Position numbers and translations under genes: made by a program | In this document: one piece after another, positions 1 to 10,213 of the stretch | Position numbering within the stretch: position 1 is the first letter of the stretch | Layout of the letters: each line of letters starts with the position of its first letter | The notes under the pieces: model-generated | The model's database searches: none | What the model was told of the DNA's origin: nothing | What the model saw: only the letters and a program-made list of their open reading frames with translations | Assembly: GCF_010093815.1 (NCBI RefSeq) | Contig: NW_022985563.1 | Span: 65,446-129,445 of the forward strand | Direction: 5' to 3' | Source: Pseudovirgaria hyperparasitica | Taxonomy: Eukaryota; Ascomycota; Dothideomycetes; Acrospermales; Acrospermaceae | Length of the DNA stretch: 64,000 bases

Positions 1-640
1 GGTTCTAGTTAGACTATCTTAACTATAGTACTATATAGAGAGTAATTCGAATATAAGAATAGAGTTATTAGATAGTAGTATAGTTAGATAGAATAATAGG
101 GTGTATTCTATTATAGAACGAATTACTACTAAACCCTTTTAGTAGGAATCCGAGAGTATATATATAAAGGGACGCTAATCTATCTAGTATATAACTATTT
201 ACCGCCCTTCACGTTATCTCCTAACCCTATTAGCTAAGGTACGTATAGATCGGGTCCTATCTAAGGCTAAGTCCTAACATTATCTATCTTCTTATTACCT
301 TCCGTAATATTAAGTATATAAATATACTATATAATCTACTAGAAATATATATATATATATAAGACTATAGATATAGCCTTCTATACTACTTTAGAGATAA
401 ACTATATTCTTACTAGAAAGATTTATTATAATAGAAAGAAGGAAGTTTTTTCTCTTAGATTTCTTCTTATATAATAGCTTATACTAGAGAAGATATATAT
501 CTATAGAGTATTACTCTACCTAGTTATATAATAATAATATTATTATTATTATTATACTATTTTAATCTCTTCTAATATTTTATTAATTTACTAGATAGAT
601 ATTCTATACTCTTTTCAAGAGAACGGAGGTTATAGTAGTT
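1..640. repeat. TA-rich, RIP-like tract
   Basis: This stretch is strongly AT-rich, crowded with TpA dinucleotides, and has no long reading frame on either strand. At about 522-553 it contains a near-palindromic run of ATA/TAT triplets. Such composition is what repeat-induced point mutation leaves behind in repeated DNA of filamentous ascomycetes. No terminal repeats or recognisable element parts are visible, so I do not assign a family. The composition changes sharply near 640-660. Confidence 0.6.
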
Positions 641-1052
641 ACTCTCTATTACGCTTATGTTACCGGACTTATGTCGGCTGATAGCCCGCCCTATCACTTG
701 CATATGCAGGCGCCAAAGGATGTATACTACTATATAATTTCGGTCCTAGAATCTTATTGGAGACGGCCATGAGTCATTCATGCATCAATACCTAGCTAGT
801 AGTCCTATAAATAGAGATTTGTCAGTCGTATTTGTATGTATGGCTCATAGGTAGCTAGGTTAGCGGAAGACAACAAGGTCTTCATTCCTGGGTGCTAAGG
901 AGATTTGTATTTATTTAACCTTGCGCATTTCCCTTGCGAGCGAAGAAGCATTATCGATCATTCGTTTTTTTTCAACTCAATCTACATATACACCCACTTA
1001 TATATATTCTCCTATCTATAATCAGGACCTCTGCTTTAGACTCTTTACTATC
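641..1052. other. Upstream region of the tryptophan-rich gene
   Basis: The base composition returns to normal here, between the TA-rich tract and the first gene. It presumably holds the promoter and leader of the gene starting at 1053. I see no other coding potential. Confidence 0.4.
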
Positions 1053-1607
1053 ATGTCTAGCCAACTCAAGTCCTCATTGGCAGTAGCCATCAGAGCTATC
1101 GACCCTAGCTTCCGAGAGGGCGCTCAAACATTTGTCGAGCGTGTTGCCACCCAAGTCCCAATCATCAAAGCAATCCAGCTAAATGGGAACCGACCCCATA
1201 GGTCTCATGATGACCCGACTGATACAAAACTTGTCATATCCTTCGCTCTCTACAAATCGGCCACGACAAGCAGCCGAAATCGTGTGGGAAGTGGTCACGT
1301 TCACGCGGACGGCACTGGACATGTGAACTTCCCCTCCAAGTATAAACAATATCGCGCCGTTACAGGAATGGAATATAGAGCTCCAATAGGCCAATTGATC
1401 AAGTCGGGTGACTCTAGCTCTAAAGAGTCCCAGTCCGGTGACTCCAGCTCTAAAGAGTCGAAGTCCGATGACCTTACATGGAGAACCAATGAGCAGACGG
1501 GGTATGCAGAATGGTGGGACGGTACAAATTGGGTAGCAGGGGCTTGGTCTGACCAGAATCAGAGATGGTATGCTTTCTACAATGGCCAATGGTATCATCA
1601 GAAGTAA
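1053..1607 (+). CDS. Small tryptophan-rich protein, function unknown
   Basis: The product is 184 aa. The start is the ATG at 1053; the frame runs upstream to about 921 but with no other ATG. There is no signal peptide or membrane segment. The middle carries two copies of a 10-residue repeat (SGDSSSKESQ, SGDSSSKESK) encoded by a 30-bp tandem repeat near 1405-1464. The last 45 residues are rich in Trp, Tyr and Gly, with the paired motifs EWWDGTNW and YNGQWY. The WDGxxW pattern resembles short Trp repeats known from bacterial DUF2510-type and surface-binding modules, but that is only a resemblance. The gene is an island of normal composition between TA-rich flanks (1-640 and about 1620-1780), a setting often occupied by lineage-specific genes. 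No function is assigned. Confidence 0.6.
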   Translation: MSSQLKSSLAVAIRAIDPSFREGAQTFVERVATQVPIIKAIQLNGNRPHRSHDDPTDTKLVISFALYKSATTSSRNRVGSGHVHADGTGHVNFPSKYKQYRAVTGMEYRAPIGQLIKSGDSSSKESQSGDSSSKESKSDDLTWRTNEQTGYAEWWDGTNWVAGAWSDQNQRWYAFYNGQWYHQK

Positions 1608-1787
1608 TTATTGACCTGCCCATTACTTCAATACTATATATATAAGTATTGGATTATATCTCTACTTTTCTCTCTTCATATATTTATAGACTATAGTTTA
1701 GAGCTAATCTATACTGAAATAGTCATATATAATATAAACTAGTCCTTGCTCTATACTAATCGTTTATAATCTTATCTATTTACCTAT
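1608..1787. repeat. TA-rich spacer
   Basis: This short AT-rich stretch of the same TpA-rich character as 1-640 lies between the tryptophan-rich gene and the 3' end of the mannosidase gene. It has no coding potential and may be the trailing edge of the RIP-affected region. Confidence 0.4.
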
Positions 1788-3662
1788 CTATGTGGGCTGC
1801 TTTGCTGCTACCCGTATTGGATGCGCTTCTGTGTTATATACGAATTGGTTTACTCCGTCATGCACCGGCTCCCAAATACCCTTCTTCGGACTTTGGATCA
1901 TGAATTGATACTTCAGTACCTCAGCCAACATGTAGCTTGCCATGAAATTACTCGTGCCGCCTCCAGTAACGGTAAGCACATTATTTACACTACTGAATCC
2001 ACTGTTTGCACGCTCCGTACGATTCTGTGCTAGGGTATACGCCCATGCTACATCTCGCCCTGTACCAAGTTAAAGGGGTCACCTAATATTAGAGCGTCAC
2101 AGTCACTTACAATAACTATTCCCAGTTACTTGGAACGCGTAGTACCAGCTCTCGACGGCTTCAGGCGCCATGCCATTACCGAATGCACGATTGTCATCGA
2201 TGAACCAGCCAGCTTTGTTGTACAAATCAGACTGGTTCACGAACTGAGGCCAAGCAAGCTCGGTCGTGTTCCAGGAGTAAATGATCGGACCAATGCCTGC
2301 AGCTGCATAGCGATAACCATTGGCACAAAATTCCGATAGTTTGAGACCAAATTCGAGGTAATCAGGACGATCTAATGCTGCAGAGCCAAGAATATAGGAG
2401 CCACCCGAGAAGCATGCGAGTTGCTCGGAGTAGTTCTGTACGGCGGTGCCAGCGAACGAGCCGATCATAGTGAGGTCCGGACGCGTACTCGGCGAAGATG
2501 CGAGATATCGCATACCAGAGTCAGCTGCGAGAATGAACCGTTCCGAGTAGTTCGCATAGCGCTCCGGGTCGTACACGTACATCTTGATCAGATACTCATA
2601 CGCGCTGTCGTTACCAGAGGTCCAGCCGCCATATTGATCGAGAATACGGCCAGTATCCACGCTAAAGTTTCCACCAGTAAGACCGGGAAAGGGTTCTGAC
2701 TCAGGAGGCGATGGTGAAAACCAATACTTAGCAGCTTCTTGAACCAGTGTACCGTATTCTGGATCACCAGTAAGGTCGCTCAAACGCTGCCATTCCAACT
2801 GAAGGGTCCCAAGCTCGGCGAGGCCTGCCGTACGCTGGCCATCTTGCTGTAAGCCCCGACCGGAGAAGGAGTGGTTGCTAAGGAATAAATCATTAACAGG
2901 GATACCAGTCCTAGTATTGAAAGCAAACTTCAGAGCATCGGCGAGGTTTCTCGCTTGACTGAGCAGGGCGTCAACGTTGGTAGAGTTTACCCTTAGATGT
3001 GAGAATGGGCCCTTAAGAAGGTCGTAAGCGCTAAGCAACCCGCCCAGGTAGCGAATGTTTGTCTCAAACAAGCTGACAACAGAAGGTTGCGGCGTGTTTG
3101 TCTTTGAGAAGTCAATGGTCGGAATGAAATCTACAATCACATTGACGATGTCTTCAAGCTCCATGATAATGGCAGTGCTCAAAGCGTCGACGGCCTAATG
3201 CGCAGGTTAGAGAAGGTTCTACCTCTAGAATATATCCATCGATACCTGGCAACCCCAACCATTCCGTGAGTTTTGGAATGTGTTGGTCACCGGCTCCAAG
3301 TCATCATTGGGGAACGCGTATTTGTAGTACCCGTCCCATGCAAATCGAAACATGTCCACGATGGCATCGGCACGGACCTGTTGGTCTTTCTCAAAACCAG
3401 TATAATCGTAGCCTGGACCCTTCTGTTGTGGATAATCGAGAGTGTCATTGTCCCAGCTGGGTTGCATATTGGTCAAAGCAAGCACGAAGGAAGAGAATGA
3501 AGAGAGGCATAGTGATCCTCTCAGGACAGTGATCAAGCCGACAAGACCGCTTTGGCCAGAGATCGAAGGGAACATGTCTTCCAGCCAGAGTAAGTCTGTT
3601 AGGATGAGGATGACAATGAAAGAGAATACGAAAGCCAGTCGTGGAAGATATATAATGTTCAT
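1788..3662 (-). CDS. Class I alpha-1,2-mannosidase (GH47)
   Basis: Glycoside hydrolase family 47 enzyme that trims alpha-1,2-linked mannose from N-glycans in the ER or Golgi. There are three exons: 3662-3246, 3194-2111 and 2059-1788, with introns of 51 bp each, giving 590 aa. The start is the ATG at 3662; the frame extends a little further but only from a TTG. Residues about 1-22 form a hydrophobic signal anchor (FVFSFIVILILTDLLW), as in type II Golgi mannosidases. Family signatures follow in order: RADAIVDMFRFAWDGYYKYA, then SRNGWG joined across intron 1 to AVDALSTAIIM, and near the C-terminus the typical ending NFMASYMLAEVLKYQ with YNTEAHP. The family core looks complete. It shares a 545-bp intergenic region with the divergent acyl-CoA dehydrogenase gene. 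Confidence 0.93.
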
Positions 3663-4207
3663 TGTGTCTGTTCCTGGCACAGGACGCTGCAACTAGTCGA
3701 AATATTAGGTAGATCAGGCGGGGTTCTATGTCAAGTGGTATGATGGAAATGAGGGAACTCGTCCTAGACTACCTTGAGTTGCACCGCGTATAATCAGCCG
3801 TAAGAGGAAATAAAGTATCCTGGAATGGCAGGTGGTAGCAGTAGGGATTACATCTGTACCAGATGGAGAAGATATCATCAAGGGATGTTGCTGGAGGTCA
3901 TCAGAACGATTTCAATAATTGCATGGTAATTAATTATTGATAACCGATGATTACTCCATAACGGGGGCATCCAGATGCCTTATAGAGATGACTGACGCCT
4001 GACGACTGCAGGCCGAGGCTAAATGTTTGGACTTCACGGCACACATCAAAGATCCGGCAATACACATCTCAGGCATAATACTGACGTTTATATACCATAA
4101 CACCATGGTTCTCATCCCGGAAAATATGCTTCTATCTCAATCCTTACTTCTGTCCCTGCCAACTTGAAACTCTCGACCGCTCACATACTCACCAATTCCT
4201 CGCCACG
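3663..4207. promoter_or_regulatory. Divergent promoter region (mannosidase / acyl-CoA dehydrogenase)
   Basis: The 545 bp lie between two head-to-head genes. A TATA-like stretch (TTATATACC near 4087) lies about 120 bp before the dehydrogenase ATG. No other element can be assigned. Confidence 0.4.
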
Positions 4208-5512
4208 ATGCCTTCCGATAGCTTCAAATCAACCGCCAAGCTCGATCTTTCTCCTTGGGCAGAACCTCCATGGTCGCAAGGCATAGCTTCTCCTTATTAC
4301 AACGACTCCCACCGCGCCCTCCGCGACTACGTCCGCTCCTATGTCGACGAACACATCCTTCCAGCACACCTCGAATGGGAGAACGCGGGTGCTGCTCCAC
4401 GTGAACAACAACTCGCGTGGGCGCAATCCGGCATACCCTTCGCTGAGGTTCCAGCAGCCTATAGGCCCACGCATATCCCCGGTCCAGCAGGCATACCCGC
4501 CGGCGAGTTGGACGCTTTCCACCTGCTCGTCATGACGGACGAGACAGCGCGGGTCCAGGGAGGCGTGATGAGTAGTCTTGGTGGAGCCAGCGTCATTGGA
4601 CTGCCTCCAATACTGGTGCATGGCACGGAAGAGCAGAAGCGCAAATGGGTACCTGGTGTGTTCGATTGGCAGACGTCATTCTGTCTAGGTATCACCGAGC
4701 CCGGTGTTGGTAGCGACGTAGGAAACATAGAAGCGTCCGCAATCAAGAGTGCAGATGGGAAGTCGTACGTGGTGAATGGGATGAAGAAATGGATCACAGG
4801 TACACCATGGGCAACCCATATGACGACCGCCGTGCGTACAGGCGGACCTGGCCACAGCGGCATCAGTGTGCTTGTCATTCCAATGAACAGTAAAGGCCTA
4901 ACCTGGCGTCGCATTGAGAACAGTGGACAAAAAGCTGGCGGCGCAAGCTTGATAGAGCTCGACGACGTGCACGTTCCGGTCGAGAACCTGCTTGGCCGCG
5001 AGAACGACGGCTTTAAGATCATAATGACTAACTTTAACAAGGAGCGCTTCATCATGTCGATAGGTTGCAACCGGCACGCGCGTACCTGCCTCTCGCACTC
5101 TCTTGCATATGCACACAAACGTACTACATTCGGCAAACCACTCATTTCCAATCAAGTTATCGCAGTCAAACTCTCTACGCTCGCGAGGTATATCGAATCG
5201 CACTGGGCGTGGCTCGAGCAGATCGCCTACGCGGTCCAGAACAGCCCGCACGGCTGGCAGGATCCGGACTTAGCGGGCCGCATTGCCTTGGCCAAAGTGC
5301 AAGGTGGACGTCTCTTGGAGCTGGCGAGCAGGGAAGCTCAGCAGGTTTTTGGTGGCGCTGGTTATCAGCGTGGGGGAGTTGGCGCAATTGTCGAGCAGAT
5401 CAGTCGCGATTTGCGGATGATGGTCGTTGGAGGCGGAAGTGAGGAGATCATTGCTGATTTGGCAGTGAGGCAAGAAACAGCGTTGGCAAAGAGAAGAGGT
5501 TGGAAGTTATAG
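4208..5512 (+). CDS. Acyl-CoA dehydrogenase family protein
   Basis: An FAD-dependent dehydrogenase that introduces an alpha-beta double bond into acyl-CoA or a related substrate. It is one exon of 434 aa starting at ATG 4208. The N-terminal helical domain (about 25-150) is followed by the middle beta domain with the flavin/substrate signature ITEPGVGSDVGN (about 160-172) and the KKWITG segment. The C-terminal helical domain has RTTFGKPLISNQ and the ending motif QVFGGAGYQRGG. Length matches the family. There is no clear mitochondrial presequence, and the C-terminus (WKL) is not a canonical peroxisomal signal, so localisation is unclear. It is closer to the dehydrogenases of about 430 aa found in fungal catabolic loci than to short-chain mitochondrial enzymes; the substrate cannot be told from sequence. 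Confidence 0.93.
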   Translation: MPSDSFKSTAKLDLSPWAEPPWSQGIASPYYNDSHRALRDYVRSYVDEHILPAHLEWENAGAAPREQQLAWAQSGIPFAEVPAAYRPTHIPGPAGIPAGELDAFHLLVMTDETARVQGGVMSSLGGASVIGLPPILVHGTEEQKRKWVPGVFDWQTSFCLGITEPGVGSDVGNIEASAIKSADGKSYVVNGMKKWITGTPWATHMTTAVRTGGPGHSGISVLVIPMNSKGLTWRRIENSGQKAGGASLIELDDVHVPVENLLGRENDGFKIIMTNFNKERFIMSIGCNRHARTCLSHSLAYAHKRTTFGKPLISNQVIAVKLSTLARYIESHWAWLEQIAYAVQNSPHGWQDPDLAGRIALAKVQGGRLLELASREAQQVFGGAGYQRGGVGAIVEQISRDLRMMVVGGGSEEIIADLAVRQETALAKRRGWKL

Positions 5513-6173
5513 CGGCGTAGTACGTAGTGAAAGACCTGCCCTACGCTATATTACGAATTAATACATGCCAAGTATCAACATTGGACTTCAGTCTTCGTCC
5601 GCATAAAAGCACGTGAAGCGGGTTGAATGTCGTACGATCAAACATAACATCATTTACCTACATCAAGTATACCAATCTTAGCATTCATATATGTGCGTTT
5701 GCTCGCTCTCTTCATCTCTGATTAGGGTCTTTTATGGATATATATGACGGATCTATGTATGTATACGTGATTCTATAAGCTTATCTATTTACATGGACTC
5801 TATGAAGAGATAGAGACAAGAATCCCATGATATTTAGACTCTATCACCCGCAGAGGTGAACATGGAAAAATATAGGTCAACTTGTAAGGAGATAAACAAA
5901 TCAATAGTCATTGACTTTATGTAGTCCCAGCACGGGATAGAGCATGACAGCCCTCATGCGCGATCCATACCACTAGAAAATGCACATCAATCACACATAT
6001 TTGATCTCATTCTTTAGATAAAGGAAATAACGTATTCGACTTTAGCCGCTACTGGATATTTTTGCCATACTGAACTCTTGGAAATCATGCTTGGCCAACA
6101 AATGCTGTCTAGATAGATATATTCATCATAATTGTAATCTTGGTCCTCAGAGACAGAATGCATAATAATACAT
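5513..6173. other. Intergenic, convergent 3' ends
   Basis: AT-leaning spacer between the 3' ends of the acyl-CoA dehydrogenase and the Bcs1-like gene. It should hold both terminators; no gene is seen. Confidence 0.5.
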
Positions 6174-8135
6174 TTACTGTACTGCAACGACTTTGCTCTT
6201 TTTCTCCTTTGCTTTCATCATTCCAGTCCGCCAATCATCTACCTCTTCCAGGGCCCTTCGCGGCTCCTTCTTACGGATCAAAAGGAACCCCTGAACCTCC
6301 GCCGGTGAGAAGGTGTCCTCGGGTAGCTTGGCTGCAAATGCATCGCCCATGACTCGAAGTTGCGCCGGAGACAGCTGTTCCGTCTCTGTTCTGGCGAGGA
6401 ATGGAGTTATTGGGGACGTAGGACTTTTGCTAACAGCAATATTTGGTTTTATGACCCCATTGATCTTGGCGATTGCACTCAAAGGCGAGGCAACATTGCT
6501 GGGCCTGACTTTAAGGACGCCATTGACGAGACGGTCTGACGATGTTTTCTCACCAGTATGGGCCGTAGTCGCACCAGGCTCATCTGTCAGGCCGTCATCG
6601 ATGTCACTGTTTGAGCTGGTCCGGTGGTCTTTCAGTTGCATCCTTTGCCCCTGGTCATGATGCTCCCTTAAACTCCTCATCGAGGCGTCCGTACCATCAA
6701 ATTCAATAGAGTACATTCTTACGAAGATATCTCGCATTTGTTCATGCGTCGCCAAGCTAAATTGCACCTGTAGGTCAACTCTTCCTGGACGTATCAACGC
6801 TTCGTCTAGCTTTTCTGGATGGTTGGTAGTCATCACCAACACACGCCCTTCATGTGATGCCACACCGTCAATAGCGTTCAAGAGTCCAGATAACGAGATG
6901 CCCTGCTTGGCATCATCCGTCTTGCCACCCTTACGCGAGGCAGTCTTCAGTGCCTTAGCAAGGTCTTTGGCTGTAAGCTGGGCGTCGTCGTCGGATGCTG
7001 TTCTTGACGTATCTTCGTCCTTGTCGCTCTTCTCATCCCGGAGAAGTCCTGCAGTGTCAATATCTTCCAGAAGGACGATGCAACGGCGAGGCAGGTTGCT
7101 GAAGAGACGATTGAGATCGCCTTCGGTGAGAGTTGGCTCGAGAAGAGAGATGACGTAGATATCTAGGCCAAAGAGTCCGGCAAGTGCAAACGATAGCGAT
7201 GATTTTCCGGTTCCTGGTGGGCCGTGGAAGAGGTAACCACGACGCCATGGTATTCCTCGTGAAGCGTACCAGCGAGGGCTTGCGGGATGTAAATACTCGT
7301 TGATGTCAGCGACGATTCTGGCTTTCTGCTCCTTATCGAGTGAAACAGTCTCCATGGGACGAGAAGGCCTGGAACTAACACGATCCCAAGCGCCAGATCG
7401 TCGAGACATGTCTTTCGGTGCGGGTCGTCGAATGTTTGTTAGCGACTCCTGTTTCTGCAAGGACCGGGCTTTGATATCACTTAGCAGAAGCCGGAGTGGA
7501 TTGGTCGATCGCCCAATACACGATAGCTTTATCAATTCCTCGTCTGAGCCTCGTCCTGTCCATGGATTTGACTGAACCTCGCGGCGACTTCTATCGAAGA
7601 TGTATAGGCTACCCTTATGCCAGAATCTGTGCACCCCGAAATAGGGCTCATATCGAGGTGGCTGGCGGGCTGCATATTTGCCGTAGTGGAATATGCCATG
7701 TTCGTCGAGGGCGGCATTTTCGTCAGCTTCGTCCTCGTTAGAAATTTGACTATAGCGGGTCACTGCCTTGATGGAGCGGGACTTTTTCGCCATCTGTTGT
7801 TCACCAATCCACGAGAGAATACTATCAAACAAGTCGTCTCCATCATCGATGTAGATATTGGACATAAGGTACTGTCTGAACCAGGAATACACTCTCTGCC
7901 AGATATAAGTTCCTACATGGACTGTAGCGAAGATGATTACGGCAGCAGATACTAGAATGCTGACATCAAAACCGAATACATCCAAGATGAAGCCGGAGAT
8001 AAGACTATAGCCTGGAATGAATGTCTCCAATATTGTTGTTGGCAGTTCGGTTAGGTTCGGGCTCATGCTAGGACCTGTTCCATTGCGGTGGGTTTGAGGG
8101 AGCTCAAGCTTTCGACTTAGTTTGGAGAAAGCCAT
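6174..8135 (-). CDS. Bcs1-like AAA ATPase
   Basis: AAA ATPase of the mitochondrial Bcs1 family; yeast Bcs1 moves the folded Rieske protein across the inner membrane. It is a single exon of 653 aa with ATG at 8135. A membrane segment lies at about 56-80, followed by the BCS1_N region (about 85-275) with the WHKGSLYIF and PWTGRGSDEE blocks. The Walker A motif GPPGTGKSS is at 305-313 and Walker B IVLLEDID at about 353-360. A charged insertion (DEKSDKDEDTSRTASDDDAQ) precedes the second half of the AAA domain, which carries TTNHPEKLDEALIRPGR. The long C-terminal tail (about 545-653) is low in conservation. Fungi carry several Bcs1 paralogues; this longer version with insertions is probably a paralogue rather than the orthologue of yeast BCS1. 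Confidence 0.92.
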   Translation of the reverse strand: MAFSKLSRKLELPQTHRNGTGPSMSPNLTELPTTILETFIPGYSLISGFILDVFGFDVSILVSAAVIIFATVHVGTYIWQRVYSWFRQYLMSNIYIDDGDDLFDSILSWIGEQQMAKKSRSIKAVTRYSQISNEDEADENAALDEHGIFHYGKYAARQPPRYEPYFGVHRFWHKGSLYIFDRSRREVQSNPWTGRGSDEELIKLSCIGRSTNPLRLLLSDIKARSLQKQESLTNIRRPAPKDMSRRSGAWDRVSSRPSRPMETVSLDKEQKARIVADINEYLHPASPRWYASRGIPWRRGYLFHGPPGTGKSSLSFALAGLFGLDIYVISLLEPTLTEGDLNRLFSNLPRRCIVLLEDIDTAGLLRDEKSDKDEDTSRTASDDDAQLTAKDLAKALKTASRKGGKTDDAKQGISLSGLLNAIDGVASHEGRVLVMTTNHPEKLDEALIRPGRVDLQVQFSLATHEQMRDIFVRMYSIEFDGTDASMRSLREHHDQGQRMQLKDHRTSSNSDIDDGLTDEPGATTAHTGEKTSSDRLVNGVLKVRPSNVASPLSAIAKINGVIKPNIAVSKSPTSPITPFLARTETEQLSPAQLRVMGDAFAAKLPEDTFSPAEVQGFLLIRKKEPRRALEEVDDWRTGMMKAKEKKSKVVAVQ

Positions 8136-10213
8136 TCTGATGAAAAGTCAAAGACTGTGCCCAAGTATCAGAGGGTCTTGTAGGCAGCAGTGCGTATATA
8201 TTGGAGGATAACCGGTGGACGATGTTGATTGCCGAGATACGTATATGGGTGGCGAAAGTTCAACCCGTAGCAACCATTCGCCGCCGAACAATGAAAACAC
8301 TGAGACAATGTTCGGCCCCAACAACAATCCAGGCACAGAGAAACGTTGATGTTTGTTGCAGCAATGGACCACCTGTATTTGATGAGGAGAAACTCGACCA
8401 CTCTGGACCACTACGTTGCTTGTTATAATGATTTAGTACAGTATGTTGCCTAAAATAGAGGCCTTGGTGATGCCTAAAAAGCAGTTGGCAACACCTTGGC
8501 AGAGGGTAGTAGTCAATGGATGACCGGTGTGACCTGTGGGGCAAATGTGATATACAAAGGAGAAAACCGGTGTGGATGACTAGAAGCGGACTTGTCAGAT
8601 TGAAGGCAAACGCACAACGAATGGCCTAATGAGCTACCAATAACAGGAGACGCCGTGGTCAGGCACCAACGACTTTCGAGTCAGAGTGACCGAGTGGGCC
8701 TGTGGTGAGCATGTATATCGTGCAGTATAATAGTGTCGGTTGAAAATGTCCGAATGAGTAAACGGAAAGAGGTGTAAATAAGTAGTGACGTCGCCAGGGT
8801 CAAGGGCACCAGGCTGCAGCGTTGCTCTTTCGCCACAACCAAGACTGGAATGTGGTAATGACTGGTGCAGCGCGTAGTGGTGGTATGTATGCGTCAAACG
8901 TGAGGTACACCCGCTAGAGCAATATGTATGGCATGAAGATGGTAATACTGCGCAAGGCTTGGAGAGATGGTCAGCTACCTATCTAGCGATATAAATAATG
9001 AACAAGGCTGTGTTGAAGACCGATCGCTGTGTCTGCCACGACTAGTTCTATTCTGACTACCTATTGTGTGGACGCCAAAAGTCGCGCCGGCTGGACAAAC
9101 GCGTGAACCTTGTGAGTCCGTCCCCTACCTGGTATGCGTCACGACAATTGTCTGCGACAGGAAGATGATGACGAGAACGAGGATGAGGGCCATAGAACCG
9201 ATAGATTGGGAGTATAGATAGATACATAGATGCCAGATGGATTGAATGTCAGGGAGGCCCTAACCCTCAGTGGCGCAGCAAAGGCCTCTCTGCGGGCTGC
9301 TCCCAATTTCTGTTAGTTTTTGATACTAGAAACTGCTGGACAGGTTGATCCATAGGCTGATATGTCGCCACGCTCTTTGCTTCTATACTAATACCCAATT
9401 ATCGTGCACATGCGCAGGCCTCGACAGCTCTTCTTTCGCATGGCAAGCGGCGGTACTACAGGCATTGCCTGGCTGTTGCGATTGGAGGAACAGCATGACG
9501 TGTAAGGTTAAGATTATGATGAGAGGGTTTCAACTGGGTCTGAACGATACCCATGAATACTTATGAGGTCGTTTAGGGCTACGGATTCCTGGCCCGTTTG
9601 TCGGGAGACGTGCATGGATGTGGTTCGCTTTGATTAAGTGACCTGCTTATCCGTTGTCCTACTGCACACGCACGCGCCCACATCGTGTCGTGTAACTATC
9701 TATATCAAAAGAATCCGATGTATTTACACGCGTGGGTTGTGTGCTAATGGGTTTGGTCGCCAGTACTACTCCCTCGAGGACATTCGGCCTCTAGGCATTG
9801 CGGAAATCCCAACATAGCTTTTGCGGATGCATCAGGGGGAGGTCCTAGACATTCAATGCTACACAGCCTTGTCTTGCGCGTTCCGCAGTCTATGTATGTC
9901 GGGAACCATGCGAGAGATTGCCCAGATGACTCGAAGGCATACGCGAAACTTGAAATGCAGTCGCCGCGGTGCATATACACGAGGATGCGAGCCAATCTGA
10001 AGGCTGCGTCCAACATGGTATTCTATCAATGCGACTGGACCATGCGTGCTCATACACCGTGGCTAAAAGAAACGGCCATGTAAACCGCCACATTTACCGG
10101 TCACTGTCTTGATTCGCTCTCACTGACATGAGCATCGCGGATTCCTTCAGGACTCCCTGAGCTCTGTGACACACGCACCGGCCGCATGGTTTACCTTCTC
10201 ATGCAGTACAACC
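8136..10213. other. 2-kb gene-free interval
   Basis: It lies between the 5' end of the Bcs1-like gene and the 3' end of the aminotransferase gene. Only short unrelated frames are present on both strands, none with a recognisable motif or convincing splice structure. The part next to 8135 presumably holds the Bcs1-like promoter. A short non-coding transcript cannot be excluded. Confidence 0.4.

Noticed and set aside
1179-1598. Minus-strand frame of 139 codons opposite the tryptophan-rich gene
   Set aside because: It mirrors the repeat-bearing plus-strand gene, has no family features, and the plus strand shows coherent protein sequence with an ATG start.
4459-5151. Minus-strand frame of 230 codons inside the acyl-CoA dehydrogenase gene
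   Set aside because: Shadow of a well-recognised enzyme on the opposite strand.
8634-10093. Several frames of 60-90 codons on both strands
   Set aside because: No motif, no consistent start context, and no splice structure joining them.
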